Source of the DNA: Nibrella saemangeumensis
GTDB lineage: Bacteria; Bacteroidota; Bacteroidia; Cytophagales; Spirosomataceae
Direction: 5' to 3'
NCBI RefSeq assembly: GCF_039541915.1
Contig: NZ_BAABHD010000010.1
Coordinates: 108,361 to 172,360, forward strand
DNA: 64,000 nt
Of the stretch, positions 34,435 through 42,594 are shown in pieces. The position numbers and the translations under genes are program-made. Under the pieces are notes generated by a model, which saw nothing but the letters and a program-made list of their open reading frames with translations, was not told the DNA's origin and searched no databases. The first letter of the stretch is position 1. Every line of letters begins with the position of its first letter.

Positions 34435-34551
34435 CCTTTTGTCATTACTTTAATTACCTGCTGAGAAAAATCAGCCGGTGAGGCTATGGCTGTCATAACA
34501 GTGCAGCATATCGGGTAGTAAATTTGATACGAAATCAAAACTACAAAGGGT

Positions 34552-35112
34552 ATGAAAACTTTACTGGCTTTACTGTTATTCATTCCTGCCCTTACTTTTG
34601 GGCAGGATACGCCACAACCGGGCGTCGTAAAAAGCGTCTGGCGGGCTGCCTTTATTGCACCGGGCATTATCCATGAACTGCGCCTGGGCAATCGCACCAC
34701 ACTGGTGTCGGAGGTGCGGATGACTACTTACAGCAAAGTGAAGGAAGTCAAAGCAGAACCCAATAAATCGGAATACTACTCTTCATACACAATTAACCCG
34801 ATTGTAACGGTAGGGGCCCGGCACTTTTATAACTTCGAGCGCCGGCTGGAGAAAGGGAAAAGTATTCGCTACAACTCCGGCAACTACCTGATGGCCCGGA
34901 CCCGGTACGTTCTGCCCGCCGTGGCGAAGGAGGAGTCTGATATGGTACCCATCGGCAACGGAAGCGGCTTTGGGGTAGAAGCGCTCTGGGGCTTTCAGCG
35001 CACGTACCGCCGTAATTTCTACCTGAACCTGGCGATTGGTGGCGGTATTTTCCAGGGTAAATCGTCGGGAGCCGCTGATTTTACGCTGGGTTATACGTTT
35101 CCGACCAATTAG
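34552..35112 (+). CDS. Secreted outer-membrane-like hypothetical protein
   Basis: 186 residues with signal peptide MKTLLALLLFIPALTFGQ. The rest has alternating polar and hydrophobic residues, typical of short beta strands with aromatic girdle residues (GARHFYNFERRL, GGGIFQGKSSGAADFTLGYTFP), and ends in a Phe-containing strand. I infer a small outer-membrane barrel or surface protein without a recognised family. It lies between cphB and the convergent asparaginase, and a strong terminator-like hairpin follows it. Confidence 0.65.
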   Translation: MKTLLALLLFIPALTFGQDTPQPGVVKSVWRAAFIAPGIIHELRLGNRTTLVSEVRMTTYSKVKEVKAEPNKSEYYSSYTINPIVTVGARHFYNFERRLEKGKSIRYNSGNYLMARTRYVLPAVAKEESDMVPIGNGSGFGVEALWGFQRTYRRNFYLNLAIGGGIFQGKSSGAADFTLGYTFPTN

Positions 35113-35124
35113 ATCAAGGGTAAG

Positions 35125-35173
35125 AAACGTGGTCAGGCCGGTAGTTGTGACTGCCACCGGCCTGACCGCGTTT
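35125..35173. terminator. Bidirectional terminator between convergent genes
   Basis: AAACG at 35125-35129, then GGTCAGGCCGGT at 35131-35142, pairs with ACCGGCCTGACC at 35156-35167, then CGTTT at 35169-35173. That gives an 18-base arm with one T-G wobble and a 13-base loop, with A and T tracts at the base. It lies between the outer-membrane-like gene and the isoaspartyl peptidase. Confidence 0.8.
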
Positions 35174-35181
35174 GCGTACTT

Positions 35182-36078
35182 TCAAAATATAGCCGTTCCG
35201 CCTTCACCCCGGTCGTTGCGCCATCCCCGGTACATACCTTCCGAGTTGAATGCCAATTCAAGATTACCGGCGCGGTCGACGGCGATGAGGCCGCCATCGC
35301 CTTCTATTGCCTTGAGCTTTTCGTGGACAACCACCCGGCATGCTTCCTGGAGTGATAATCCTTTATACACCATCAGGCAGTAGACATCGTAAGCGGCTAC
35401 GGCTCGTATAAAGTATTCGCCGTCGCCGGTGCAGGATACCGCACAAGCCTGGTTATTGGCGTAGGTGCCCGCCCCAATCACCGGGCTGTCGCCCAGCCGC
35501 CCAAAGGTCTTGTTGGTCATACCACCGGTAGAGGTAGCGGCAGCTACATTACCGGCCTGGTCAAGGGCTACCGCACCCACCGTCCCTATTTTTCGGGAGT
35601 CGCCCTCGCCTGATTGCTTTTTCTTCAGCTCCTGATACCGCTGTTGAGTGAAGAAATACTCGTCAGGTTCGAACGGCAGGTTGTGCTGACGGGCAAAATC
35701 CTCGGCACCGGGGGCCATCAGCAAGACATAGTCTGACTTATCCATCACCGTCCGGGCCAGCGTGATGGGGTTGCGGACGTTTTTTACCCCGGCCACCGCA
35801 CCCGCTTTCAGCGTTTTGCCGTCCATAATGGAGGCATCCATTTCGTGCCGTTCGTCGGACGTAAAAACGGATCCCCGGCCGGCGTTGAAATGTTCGGCAT
35901 CTTCCAGGACCCGCACCGCCTGCTCCACGGCATCCAGAGCGGGGCCGCCTTTGGCTAAGACCTGATAGCCGGCCTCTACCGCATCTGCCAGGCTCTGATG
36001 AATCGCTTTTTCTTTGTCAGGTGATAATTCAGACCGGTTCATAACACCGGCTCCGCCGTGAACAGCAATGGCAAACAT
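35182..36078 (-). CDS. iaaA: Isoaspartyl peptidase / plant-type L-asparaginase
   Basis: 298 residues from the ATG at 36078; the frame is open to 36165, but MFAIAVHGGAGVM is the conserved N-terminus. It is an Ntn-hydrolase precursor that cuts itself before Thr166, in IGTVGAVALDQAGNVAAATS. STGGMTNKTFGRLGDSP is the usual substrate site. In this context it probably splits the beta-Asp-Arg dipeptides released by cyanophycinase into Asp and Arg. It follows cphA by 13 bases and is in the same operon. Confidence 0.93.
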   Translation of the reverse strand: MFAIAVHGGAGVMNRSELSPDKEKAIHQSLADAVEAGYQVLAKGGPALDAVEQAVRVLEDAEHFNAGRGSVFTSDERHEMDASIMDGKTLKAGAVAGVKNVRNPITLARTVMDKSDYVLLMAPGAEDFARQHNLPFEPDEYFFTQQRYQELKKKQSGEGDSRKIGTVGAVALDQAGNVAAATSTGGMTNKTFGRLGDSPVIGAGTYANNQACAVSCTGDGEYFIRAVAAYDVYCLMVYKGLSLQEACRVVVHEKLKAIEGDGGLIAVDRAGNLELAFNSEGMYRGWRNDRGEGGTAIF

Positions 36079-36091
36079 AAAACTATGCAGA

Positions 36092-38737
36092 TTAAATGGT
36101 TGCCATGACTTCCTGACTCCGGCTATAGCTATCCTCCAGTTCTTTAAAGCCCCGTACAATCTCAACGGACTTCGCTACCTTTTCGGTCAGGTGTACGATC
36201 AGCGAACCCGGCCGGGCGTGACGGATCGCGTGGTCGATGGCTTTCAGTTCATCCGGAATGCAGATGATACTCTTTTCGGAGGTCACTTCGTGAATGCCTG
36301 TTTTGATCAGGTTTACGATATTATCCGCTTCCCGGCCGCGCCTATCTTCGTCCAGCCGAACGATGATCTCGTCGAACAGCCCGGCAGCCACCCGCCCCAG
36401 TTCAATAATGTCCTCGTCGCGCCGGTCGCCTACGCCGGTGATGATCCCTACTTTCGGGCCGGTGCCGACCTGCTTGATGTAGTGACCCAGGGCCAGCAGG
36501 CCGTGCGGGTTGTGTGCATAGTCGACCAGCACCGTAAAGTCGTTGAAAGTAAACTGGTTCATCCGGCCCGGTGTGTTCTGGTCCGACGGCACAAACGTTC
36601 TCAGCCCCTCCGCAATGGTCTCGGTTGGGATACCCTGGCAGTAGGCTGCCAGGCTGGCCGCCAGGATGTTCTCCACCATAAATATCGCTTTACCGTCAAA
36701 GGAAAGCGGAATGTTGGTGGCCTGTTCGATTCTGAAGCGCTCGTTCCCCTTCAGAATCGTTACAAAGCCATTTTCGTACACGGCTGCGAGACCGCCCTGC
36801 TGGCAGTGGGCCTGTATACGTTCGCTGTTGGGGTCGGTGCTGAACAGGGCAACGTGGCATTCTACCCGGTTCCGCATATCGTAGGTATAGTCATTGTCGG
36901 CATTCAGCACCGTATAGCCATCAGGCTTTACCGTCTCCGGAATTACCGATTTTACGTGAGCCAGATCCTCCAGCGTGTGAATGTTGTTCAGGCCGAGGTG
37001 GTCGGACGCCACATTGGTCACCACGCCTACATCGCATTGATCGAAGGCCAGCCCCGACCGCAGCAACCCACCCCGCGCACATTCCAGCACGGCGAAATCG
37101 ACGGTAGGGTCCATCAACACTTTACTACAACTGCCAAAACCGGTACAGTCGCCTTCTTCAATCTGGAAGTTGCCGATATAGACGCCATCGGTCGTGGTGT
37201 ACCCCACGCTGAAGCCCGCCTGCCGGACAATATGGGCCGTTAGCCTTGTCGTTGTTGTTTTACCGTTGGTTCCGGTGATGGCAATGATGGGTATGCGGCC
37301 GTTCTGCTCACCGGGGAAAAGCATATCTGCAATGGCTTTGCCTACATCGCGGGCCTTTCCTTCTGAAGGGTGCGTATGCATCCGCAGGCCGGGTCCGGCG
37401 TTTACTTCGATCACGGCTGCGTTGGCCTGCTTCAGCGGCAGGCTGATGTCTTCGGCAATCAGATCGATACCGCAGATGTCGAGGCCGATGATGCGGGCCG
37501 TCCGCTCCGCCATAAACGTAATTTCGGGATGAATCTCGTCGGTTTTGTCGATGGCGGTGCCGCCGGTACTCAGGTTGGCCGTTTTCTTCAGGTACAGCGT
37601 CTGACCGGCGGGTAAAACCGATTCCAGTGTCAGATGCTGTTGTTTCAGGATACACATTGTGGCATCATCCACTTCAATGCGCGTCAGCAGGTTCTGATGG
37701 CCGTCACCCCGGCGTGGATCAAGGTTAACGGCATCAATCAACTCCTGAATAGTTGACACACCGTTGCCCGTGACGCAGGCCGGAATCCGCTGACCAACGG
37801 CATAAACTTTGTAATTGACCACCAGAATGCGGTAATCATTGCCCTGCATAAACTGCTCCACTACCACCCGTTCGGAGTGGGATTTGGCGCAACGGAAGGC
37901 TTTAACGGCTTCTTCGTACCGCTGAATATTAGTTGTTACACCCCGGCCATGGTTGCCGTCCAGCGGCTTGACTACAACCGGATATCCCAGCCCCTGAATT
38001 ACCTCCTTCAGTTCCGACTGGTCGGTTATAACTTCTCCGGCTGGTACCGGTACGCCGGCATTTTCCAGGATCTTTTTGGTCAGGTTTTTGTCCGCAGCCA
38101 GCTCGGTGGCAATGCAACTGGTTTCATTACTAACAGCCGCAACAATACGCTTTTGCCGGGTACCGTAGCCGAGTTGCACCAGGGAGTCTTCGTCTAACCG
38201 ACGGAATGGTACCCCTTTGTGCACGCAGGCTTCCACAATGGCGGATGTACTCGGGCCAAGCCGGTGGGTATCGCCGATGTCGCGTAAGGCGGCAATCGTT
38301 TTGTCAATGTCGTACGGTGTGCCGGCAATGAGCGCCTGGGCAATGTCAACGGCGCAACCGGCTGCGTATAGCCCTGCCCGTTCTTCCTGAAATTCAAAAA
38401 TAACGTTGTAGATACCCTGCTCACCGGTACCCCGGGTGCGACCGTAACCGCAGGACATTCCCGCCAGCGTCTGAATTTCCAGGGCGATATGCTCAATGAC
38501 GTGCCCCATCCAGGTGCCGGTCTCTACGCGGAAGAAGAAGCCGCCGGGCCGCCCTTCCGAGCATTCGTGGCTGTGTAAGCTGGGGATTAGCTGGCGGAGC
38601 CGTTCGTAAAAGCCGTCGATTTTATTGGTGGGGTTTTCCTCTAACTGCTCAAGGTCCAGCCGCAAGGCAATTAGCTTGTGCTTCCGGACAGACCAATAGT
38701 TAGGCCCTCTCAGACAGCGTATATCCAGAATCTTCAT
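36092..38737 (-). CDS. cphA: Cyanophycin synthetase
   Basis: 881 residues in three parts: an N-terminal CphA domain (about 1-160), an ATP-grasp domain (about 190-480) that adds one of the two amino acids, and a Mur-ligase-like domain with P-loop ITGTNGKTTTTRL near residue 487. AVIEVNAGPGLRMHTHPSEG links the ATP-grasp to the Mur part. It makes multi-L-arginyl-poly-L-aspartate from Asp, Arg and ATP without a ribosome. The length matches the family (about 870-900). The start is at 38737 and iaaA follows in an operon. Confidence 0.94.
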   Translation of the reverse strand: MKILDIRCLRGPNYWSVRKHKLIALRLDLEQLEENPTNKIDGFYERLRQLIPSLHSHECSEGRPGGFFFRVETGTWMGHVIEHIALEIQTLAGMSCGYGRTRGTGEQGIYNVIFEFQEERAGLYAAGCAVDIAQALIAGTPYDIDKTIAALRDIGDTHRLGPSTSAIVEACVHKGVPFRRLDEDSLVQLGYGTRQKRIVAAVSNETSCIATELAADKNLTKKILENAGVPVPAGEVITDQSELKEVIQGLGYPVVVKPLDGNHGRGVTTNIQRYEEAVKAFRCAKSHSERVVVEQFMQGNDYRILVVNYKVYAVGQRIPACVTGNGVSTIQELIDAVNLDPRRGDGHQNLLTRIEVDDATMCILKQQHLTLESVLPAGQTLYLKKTANLSTGGTAIDKTDEIHPEITFMAERTARIIGLDICGIDLIAEDISLPLKQANAAVIEVNAGPGLRMHTHPSEGKARDVGKAIADMLFPGEQNGRIPIIAITGTNGKTTTTRLTAHIVRQAGFSVGYTTTDGVYIGNFQIEEGDCTGFGSCSKVLMDPTVDFAVLECARGGLLRSGLAFDQCDVGVVTNVASDHLGLNNIHTLEDLAHVKSVIPETVKPDGYTVLNADNDYTYDMRNRVECHVALFSTDPNSERIQAHCQQGGLAAVYENGFVTILKGNERFRIEQATNIPLSFDGKAIFMVENILAASLAAYCQGIPTETIAEGLRTFVPSDQNTPGRMNQFTFNDFTVLVDYAHNPHGLLALGHYIKQVGTGPKVGIITGVGDRRDEDIIELGRVAAGLFDEIIVRLDEDRRGREADNIVNLIKTGIHEVTSEKSIICIPDELKAIDHAIRHARPGSLIVHLTEKVAKSVEIVRGFKELEDSYSRSQEVMATI

Positions 38738-39238
38738 GTTCGTCGAAAGATGTTGAGTGGTTTTGTTGTACTATAAAGACGGTAGCCTGAGCTACGATAG
38801 CCTGAAAGATACCTGACTCTTCACAGGCGAACCAGATAGATGAGACTATGAGATGACTGATGTATTATGATTCCTCCTTTTCGGTTGTTGAGTAGTCTGA
38901 AAACGATTAAATGCTCCCTGAGTTTGTGGCTGCTACGCCGTACTGAGGCAATGGCCCTTCTGTAATCGCTGGTGGATGTTGTGCCAAGCGGTTTTCTTCA
39001 TGTAATCTTGCTCTATCTGTTTGGTGGAAAATTAACAGATTTACTGGATAATTTGTTTATGGAGTATACCTTTTCTGATATGAAGTTATCAACAGGCCTG
39101 GCGTCTGTTTCGGTTGATCAGCAGGGGTGGGAGAGTAGGAATTTGGTACTCCGGCCCGTTGGATATATACTTGAAACAAAACGGGGATAAATTGCTTATT
39201 TTATCAACTCATTTACAAAAAAGACGATCCTCAAATCT
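38738..39238. other. 501-base intergenic region between cphA and glf
   Basis: The region is AT-rich and divergent. Near the cphA side it has a five-base hairpin, GTAGC-CTGA-GCTAC at 38782-38795, and the words TAGCCTGA twice. A 72-codon open frame (38972-39190) has no recognised features and is poor in codon structure, so I do not call it as a gene. Promoters for both neighbours must lie here, but I cannot place them. Confidence 0.5.
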
Positions 39239-40381
39239 ATGCATTTTGATTTTGCAATTGTGGGTGCCGGTTATGCCGGTAGTGTGTTGGCGGAGCGCCT
39301 GGCCAGTCAGTCTGGCAAAAAAGTACTTCTTATTGACAAACGTCCTCATATTGGCGGTAACGCTTACGATTATTACAACGAAGATGGTATTCTGATTCAC
39401 TTATACGGGCCGCATATCTTCCATACCAATTCGCCCGATGTCTTTGCTTACCTCTCGCAGTTTACCGAGTGGCGCCCTTATGAGCACCGGGTGTTAGCGT
39501 CCGTCGACGGCAAATTGCTGCCAATTCCCATTAATCTGGATACCGTCAACAAACTGTACGGCTACAACTTCACGTCCGAAGAACTGGAAGAGTATTTCAA
39601 AACAGTTGGGGAGCAGGTTGATAAAATCCGGACGTCGGAAGACGTGGTGGTAAGCCAGGTAGGCCGCGATCTGTACGAGAAATTCTTCCGGGGCTATACC
39701 CGGAAGCAATGGGGTCTCGATCCGTCGGAGCTGGACAAAATGGTAACGTCACGCATTCCGACCCGGACCAACCGCGACGACCGGTACTTCACCGACCAGT
39801 ACCAGTACATGCCGCTGCATGGCTATACGAAGATGTTCGAGAAGATGCTTGACAACCCGAACATCCAGCTGATGCTGAGTACGGATTTCAGGGAAGTAAA
39901 AGAGACATTGTCATACGACCAGCTGATTTACACGGGGCCGGTAGACGAGTATTTTGATCATTGTTTTGGCAAGCTGCCGTACCGTTCGCTTCGTTTTGAG
40001 CACAAAACGGTCGACACAGAGCAGTACCAGCCAGTAGCGGTGGTAAATTACCCGAACGATAACGCTTATACCCGCATTACCGAATATAAGTATCTGACGG
40101 GTCAGGAGCATCCGAAAACCAGCATTACGTTTGAGTACCCGCAGGCGGAGGGGGATCCTTATTATCCCATTCCGAAGCCGGAGAACGCCGAGCTGTATCA
40201 GCGCTACAAGCAACTGGCCGACCAGCAGCCGAATGTACACTTTGTGGGCCGGCTGGGAACATACCGGTATTATAATATGGATCAGGTAGTGGCGCAGGCA
40301 CTGACGCTGTATAAGAAGCTGATAGGTGCCGAGTCACTGGAGGATGTTGTGGGCTCGAAAGAGAAAGAACTGGCCCGGTAA
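39239..40381 (+). CDS. glf: UDP-galactopyranose mutase
   Basis: 380 residues. An FAD-binding fold starts FDFAIVGAGYAGSVLAERL, the GGNA in RPHIGGNAYDYYN and the GPHIFHTNSPDVFAYL stretch are hallmark motifs of UGM. Near the end, NVHFVGRLGTYRYYNMDQ is the flavin-contacting part. It converts UDP-galactopyranose to UDP-galactofuranose for surface polysaccharides. Here it is not in a polysaccharide cluster, which is slightly unusual. A perfect terminator hairpin follows 22 bases after the stop. Confidence 0.95.
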   Translation: MHFDFAIVGAGYAGSVLAERLASQSGKKVLLIDKRPHIGGNAYDYYNEDGILIHLYGPHIFHTNSPDVFAYLSQFTEWRPYEHRVLASVDGKLLPIPINLDTVNKLYGYNFTSEELEEYFKTVGEQVDKIRTSEDVVVSQVGRDLYEKFFRGYTRKQWGLDPSELDKMVTSRIPTRTNRDDRYFTDQYQYMPLHGYTKMFEKMLDNPNIQLMLSTDFREVKETLSYDQLIYTGPVDEYFDHCFGKLPYRSLRFEHKTVDTEQYQPVAVVNYPNDNAYTRITEYKYLTGQEHPKTSITFEYPQAEGDPYYPIPKPENAELYQRYKQLADQQPNVHFVGRLGTYRYYNMDQVVAQALTLYKKLIGAESLEDVVGSKEKELAR

Positions 40382-40403
40382 TTTTTTCCCTAACCTATGC
40401 ATG

Positions 40404-40439
40404 AGAAAGCCCCTCACCGTTATGGTCGAGGGGCTTTCT
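40404..40439. terminator. Bidirectional terminator after glf
   Basis: AGAAAGCCCCTC at 40404-40415 pairs perfectly with GAGGGGCTTTCT at 40428-40439 over a 12-base loop, and lies between the convergent glf and DUF2383 genes. Terminal T and A runs at the stem base make it active in both directions. Confidence 0.88.
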
Positions 40440-40463
40440 GTTTGCACTATATGTGGCAGTCTG

Positions 40464-40922
40464 TTAGTCTGCTGCTTCGTGCAAGGCTTTAATCTGGTCA
40501 CGTGACTGCCGCAGTTCATTAAGCTGGGTGCGCAGTGTATCTTTTACGTAGCCCGGTAATTTTTCTTCCTCCAAGGCATCTTCGTAAGCCTCGACGGCTG
40601 CGTTGTCGCCAAACTCACAGGAACTCAGAATTGCCTCCCGGTCTTTGCCAGTTACGGCTGCCTTGATATTGATCCAGGCGCGGTGAATCTTGCTGGAGAA
40701 ATCCGTGTGCGTTGTGTCGGAGACCGCCGATCCATCCAGGCGTACAATATGCTCGGCCAGTTGGCTGCGGAGCTGCTGGGTTTGCAGAATCATCTGCCGG
40801 AACGTTTCGTCCAACTGCGCGTCTTTGCTGTCGTCCATGGCGGTCTGGTAACCGCGAATCCGGTCGTTCAGGATTTCTACCAGTTCGTTGAGTGCATCAA
40901 CGACGTCTTCATTCTTCGTCAT
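40464..40922 (-). CDS. PA2169 / DUF2383 four-helix-bundle protein
   Basis: 152 residues, all helical. The start EDVVDALNELVEILNDRIRGY and the later SSCEFGDNAAVEAYEDALEE near residue 100 are the typical family stretches; the family is ferritin-like in fold, with Glu-rich helices. It is linked to stress in other bacteria, often next to general-stress genes. No metal-binding ExxH set is evident in the visible sequence, so a redox role is not supported. Confidence 0.85.
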   Translation of the reverse strand: MTKNEDVVDALNELVEILNDRIRGYQTAMDDSKDAQLDETFRQMILQTQQLRSQLAEHIVRLDGSAVSDTTHTDFSSKIHRAWINIKAAVTGKDREAILSSCEFGDNAAVEAYEDALEEEKLPGYVKDTLRTQLNELRQSRDQIKALHEAAD

Positions 40923-41020
40923 AACGGAGAGGGGATTTGATGGTTATAGAACAGGGATAAAACCCCGGTCTGCTCTGAATGTTTGTCCAAACGATTATTT
41001 TTGAGCAAACGTAACGTCCT

Positions 41021-41797
41021 ATGACAATCCTGCTGATCGAAGATGAGCCCCTGGTGGCCAAAAACTTAGTGCGGCTGGTGCAGCTACTGGAGCCGGGGGC
41101 AGTGGTATTGGGCCCTTTGGGTAGCATTTCGGACGTGCTGACGTTTATGCGAAGCCATCCGCAGCCCGATCTGGTGGTATCGGATATTCAACTCTCCGAC
41201 GGCGTCAGCTTCGACATCTTCCGGCAGGCCGAATTACACTGCCCCGTCATTTTCACCACCGCTTATGACGAGTACGCCATCCGGGCCTTCAAGCTCAACA
41301 GCATCGATTATCTGCTTAAACCCATTGATCCTGACGAGTTAAAGGCTGCCTTTACCAAATACCACCAATGGCGCGGCACGAGCGCAGCGCCTGATTTTCG
41401 TGAACAGCTCCGCGATCTGCTGCTGGACTTTACGGAGCAGGGGCCGGGCAAAAAATACAAACGACGGTTTACGGGCCACTACCTCCGCCAGATTGTGCCG
41501 GTGCCGCAGGAACAGGTCGCCTGCTTTACCCGCGACGAAGTGATTTACCTCTACACCGCCGACGGTCATAAACTCATCACCGACTACAGCACCCTCGACG
41601 AACTGGAAGCCCTCACCGACCCGGCCGTATTCTTCCGCGCCAACCGCCAGTTCCTGCTTCATCTCGACGCCATCGCCGGCTACCAGTCCCACTACAGCGG
41701 CAAACTACTGGTCATGCTGAAAAAACCCAACGACGTAGAAGTGACCATCAGCAAAGAAAAAGCCCCCATGTTCCGGGAGTGGTTCGAACAGGGGTAG
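41021..41797 (+). CDS. LytTR-family response regulator
   Basis: 258 residues. A receiver domain (1-120) has the phospho-acceptor Asp in DLVVSDIQLSDG near residue 55, the Thr/Ser in VIFTTAYDEYAI and the Lys in DYLLKPIDPDEL. The C-terminal LytTR DNA-binding domain begins near 150 and ends with MFREWFEQG. The partner histidine kinase is not in the window, so it is an orphan here. It is followed by a REP-like palindrome within two bases of the stop. Confidence 0.92.
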   Translation: MTILLIEDEPLVAKNLVRLVQLLEPGAVVLGPLGSISDVLTFMRSHPQPDLVVSDIQLSDGVSFDIFRQAELHCPVIFTTAYDEYAIRAFKLNSIDYLLKPIDPDELKAAFTKYHQWRGTSAAPDFREQLRDLLLDFTEQGPGKKYKRRFTGHYLRQIVPVPQEQVACFTRDEVIYLYTADGHKLITDYSTLDELEALTDPAVFFRANRQFLLHLDAIAGYQSHYSGKLLVMLKKPNDVEVTISKEKAPMFREWFEQG

Positions 41798-41857
41798 TTC
41801 GTCCGCGATGGCATTCCGCTGCTCGTCCGCGATGGCATCGCGAGACGGGCGAGCGGA
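41798..41857. repeat. REP-like palindromic element, copy 1 (with partial copy)
   Basis: CGCGATGGCATCGCG at 41828-41842 is a perfect palindrome around one central base, inside outer arms GCTCG and CGAGC at 41821-41825 and 41850-41854. A shortened copy, TTCGTCCGCGATGGCAT, precedes it at 41798-41814. The 39 bases at 41816-41854 match copy 2 at 42520-42558 at 35 of 39 positions and in the same orientation. Confidence 0.65.
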
Positions 41858-41873
41858 GCAAGGCGAGTAAAAT

Positions 41874-42278
41874 CTATTGAACCGTAATAGTATGCGCGGC
41901 AAACCACATCCGGCACTCCTCCAGACTAACCTGACCGGATGCCACGCTGATAATGAAGTCGTATAACTCGCTATGGGCAAGGTCACGCTTCAGGCGCATC
42001 CCATTGAGCTTCAGAAAAGCCAGAGCGGCTTCTAAACCTGTCCGTTTGTTGCCGTCGGAGAAGATATGGTTGCAGATGATGTTATAGCAGTAAATAGCGG
42101 CCTTGTCCGGTACGGAAGGATAAAGAGGTTCACCAAACATTTCTGCCTGGACAGCTTCCAGCAGGTAATCCAGATTTTCTTCGTGCAAAAAATTATGGGG
42201 CGGCATAAAATGTCCCCCATGTTCCGAGACAGTACGCTGATTTATAAAGACAATGTCTTCCTTGTCCAGATAAATCAT
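41874..42278 (-). CDS. doc: Doc-type (Fic fold) toxin
   Basis: 134 residues with the Fic/Doc core HIFSDGNKRTG at residues 71-81, matching HxFx(D/N)GNKRT with catalytic His71. The length and the start MIYLDKEDIVFINQ fit death-on-curing proteins, which phosphorylate EF-Tu. The upstream antitoxin gene overlaps it by four bases. It is probably an active toxin-antitoxin pair. Confidence 0.9.
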   Translation of the reverse strand: MIYLDKEDIVFINQRTVSEHGGHFMPPHNFLHEENLDYLLEAVQAEMFGEPLYPSVPDKAAIYCYNIICNHIFSDGNKRTGLEAALAFLKLNGMRLKRDLAHSELYDFIISVASGQVSLEECRMWFAAHTITVQ

Positions 42279-42466
42279 GCCAATGCCCTGAATACGTCTC
42301 CGTACTCGTCGAAATCTTCCCGGATAATGTCTTCTAAACGCTGCTTTTTGTGTTGCTTCAACTCTTCTTCAACCTCTGCCAATAAAGCAGCCACAAATGC
42401 AGGGTCTTCATTCGCCAATTCTTTGAGCGATTGGCGAATGAGTTCCTTATCTAATCCAGTGCTCAT
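42275..42466 (-). CDS. Doc-partner antitoxin
   Basis: 63 residues, acidic and helical (DKELIRQSLKELANEDPAFV, ending RLEDIIREDFDEYGDVFRALA). The ATGA overlap with doc and the size make it the antitoxin. It has no recognisable Phd N-terminal DNA-binding fold, so it belongs to a different antitoxin family. Regulation by a complex with Doc is inferred. Confidence 0.75.
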   Translation of the reverse strand: MSTGLDKELIRQSLKELANEDPAFVAALLAEVEEELKQHKKQRLEDIIREDFDEYGDVFRALA

Positions 42467-42519
42467 GTGTTTTTAAGCTGGTCTTATACAAAGCTAACAA
42501 GTTTAGCGGGAATTTGACT

Positions 42520-42558
42520 CCGCTGTTCGTCCGCGATTGCATCGCAAGACAGGCGAGC
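42520..42558. repeat. REP-like palindromic element, copy 2
   Basis: A 39-base copy of the element at 41816-41854, differing at four positions. It contains GCGATTGCATCGC with the same outer TTCG and CGAGC sides, although three differences fall in the stem. It lies between the antitoxin gene and the end of the first caspase gene. Confidence 0.6.
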
Positions 42559-42594
42559 ATGTACGAAGGCACTGAAGTTAGGAGTCCGTGGTAC

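Noticed and set aside
36068..37243. 391-codon plus-strand open frame inside cphA
   Set aside because: It is the antisense of the cyanophycin synthetase, which has strong domain support. High GC third positions leave long open antisense frames in this genome.
38972..39190. 72-codon open frame between cphA and glf
   Set aside because: It lies in an AT-rich promoter gap, has no recognisable domain, signal or start context, and is less likely than chance stop-free sequence.
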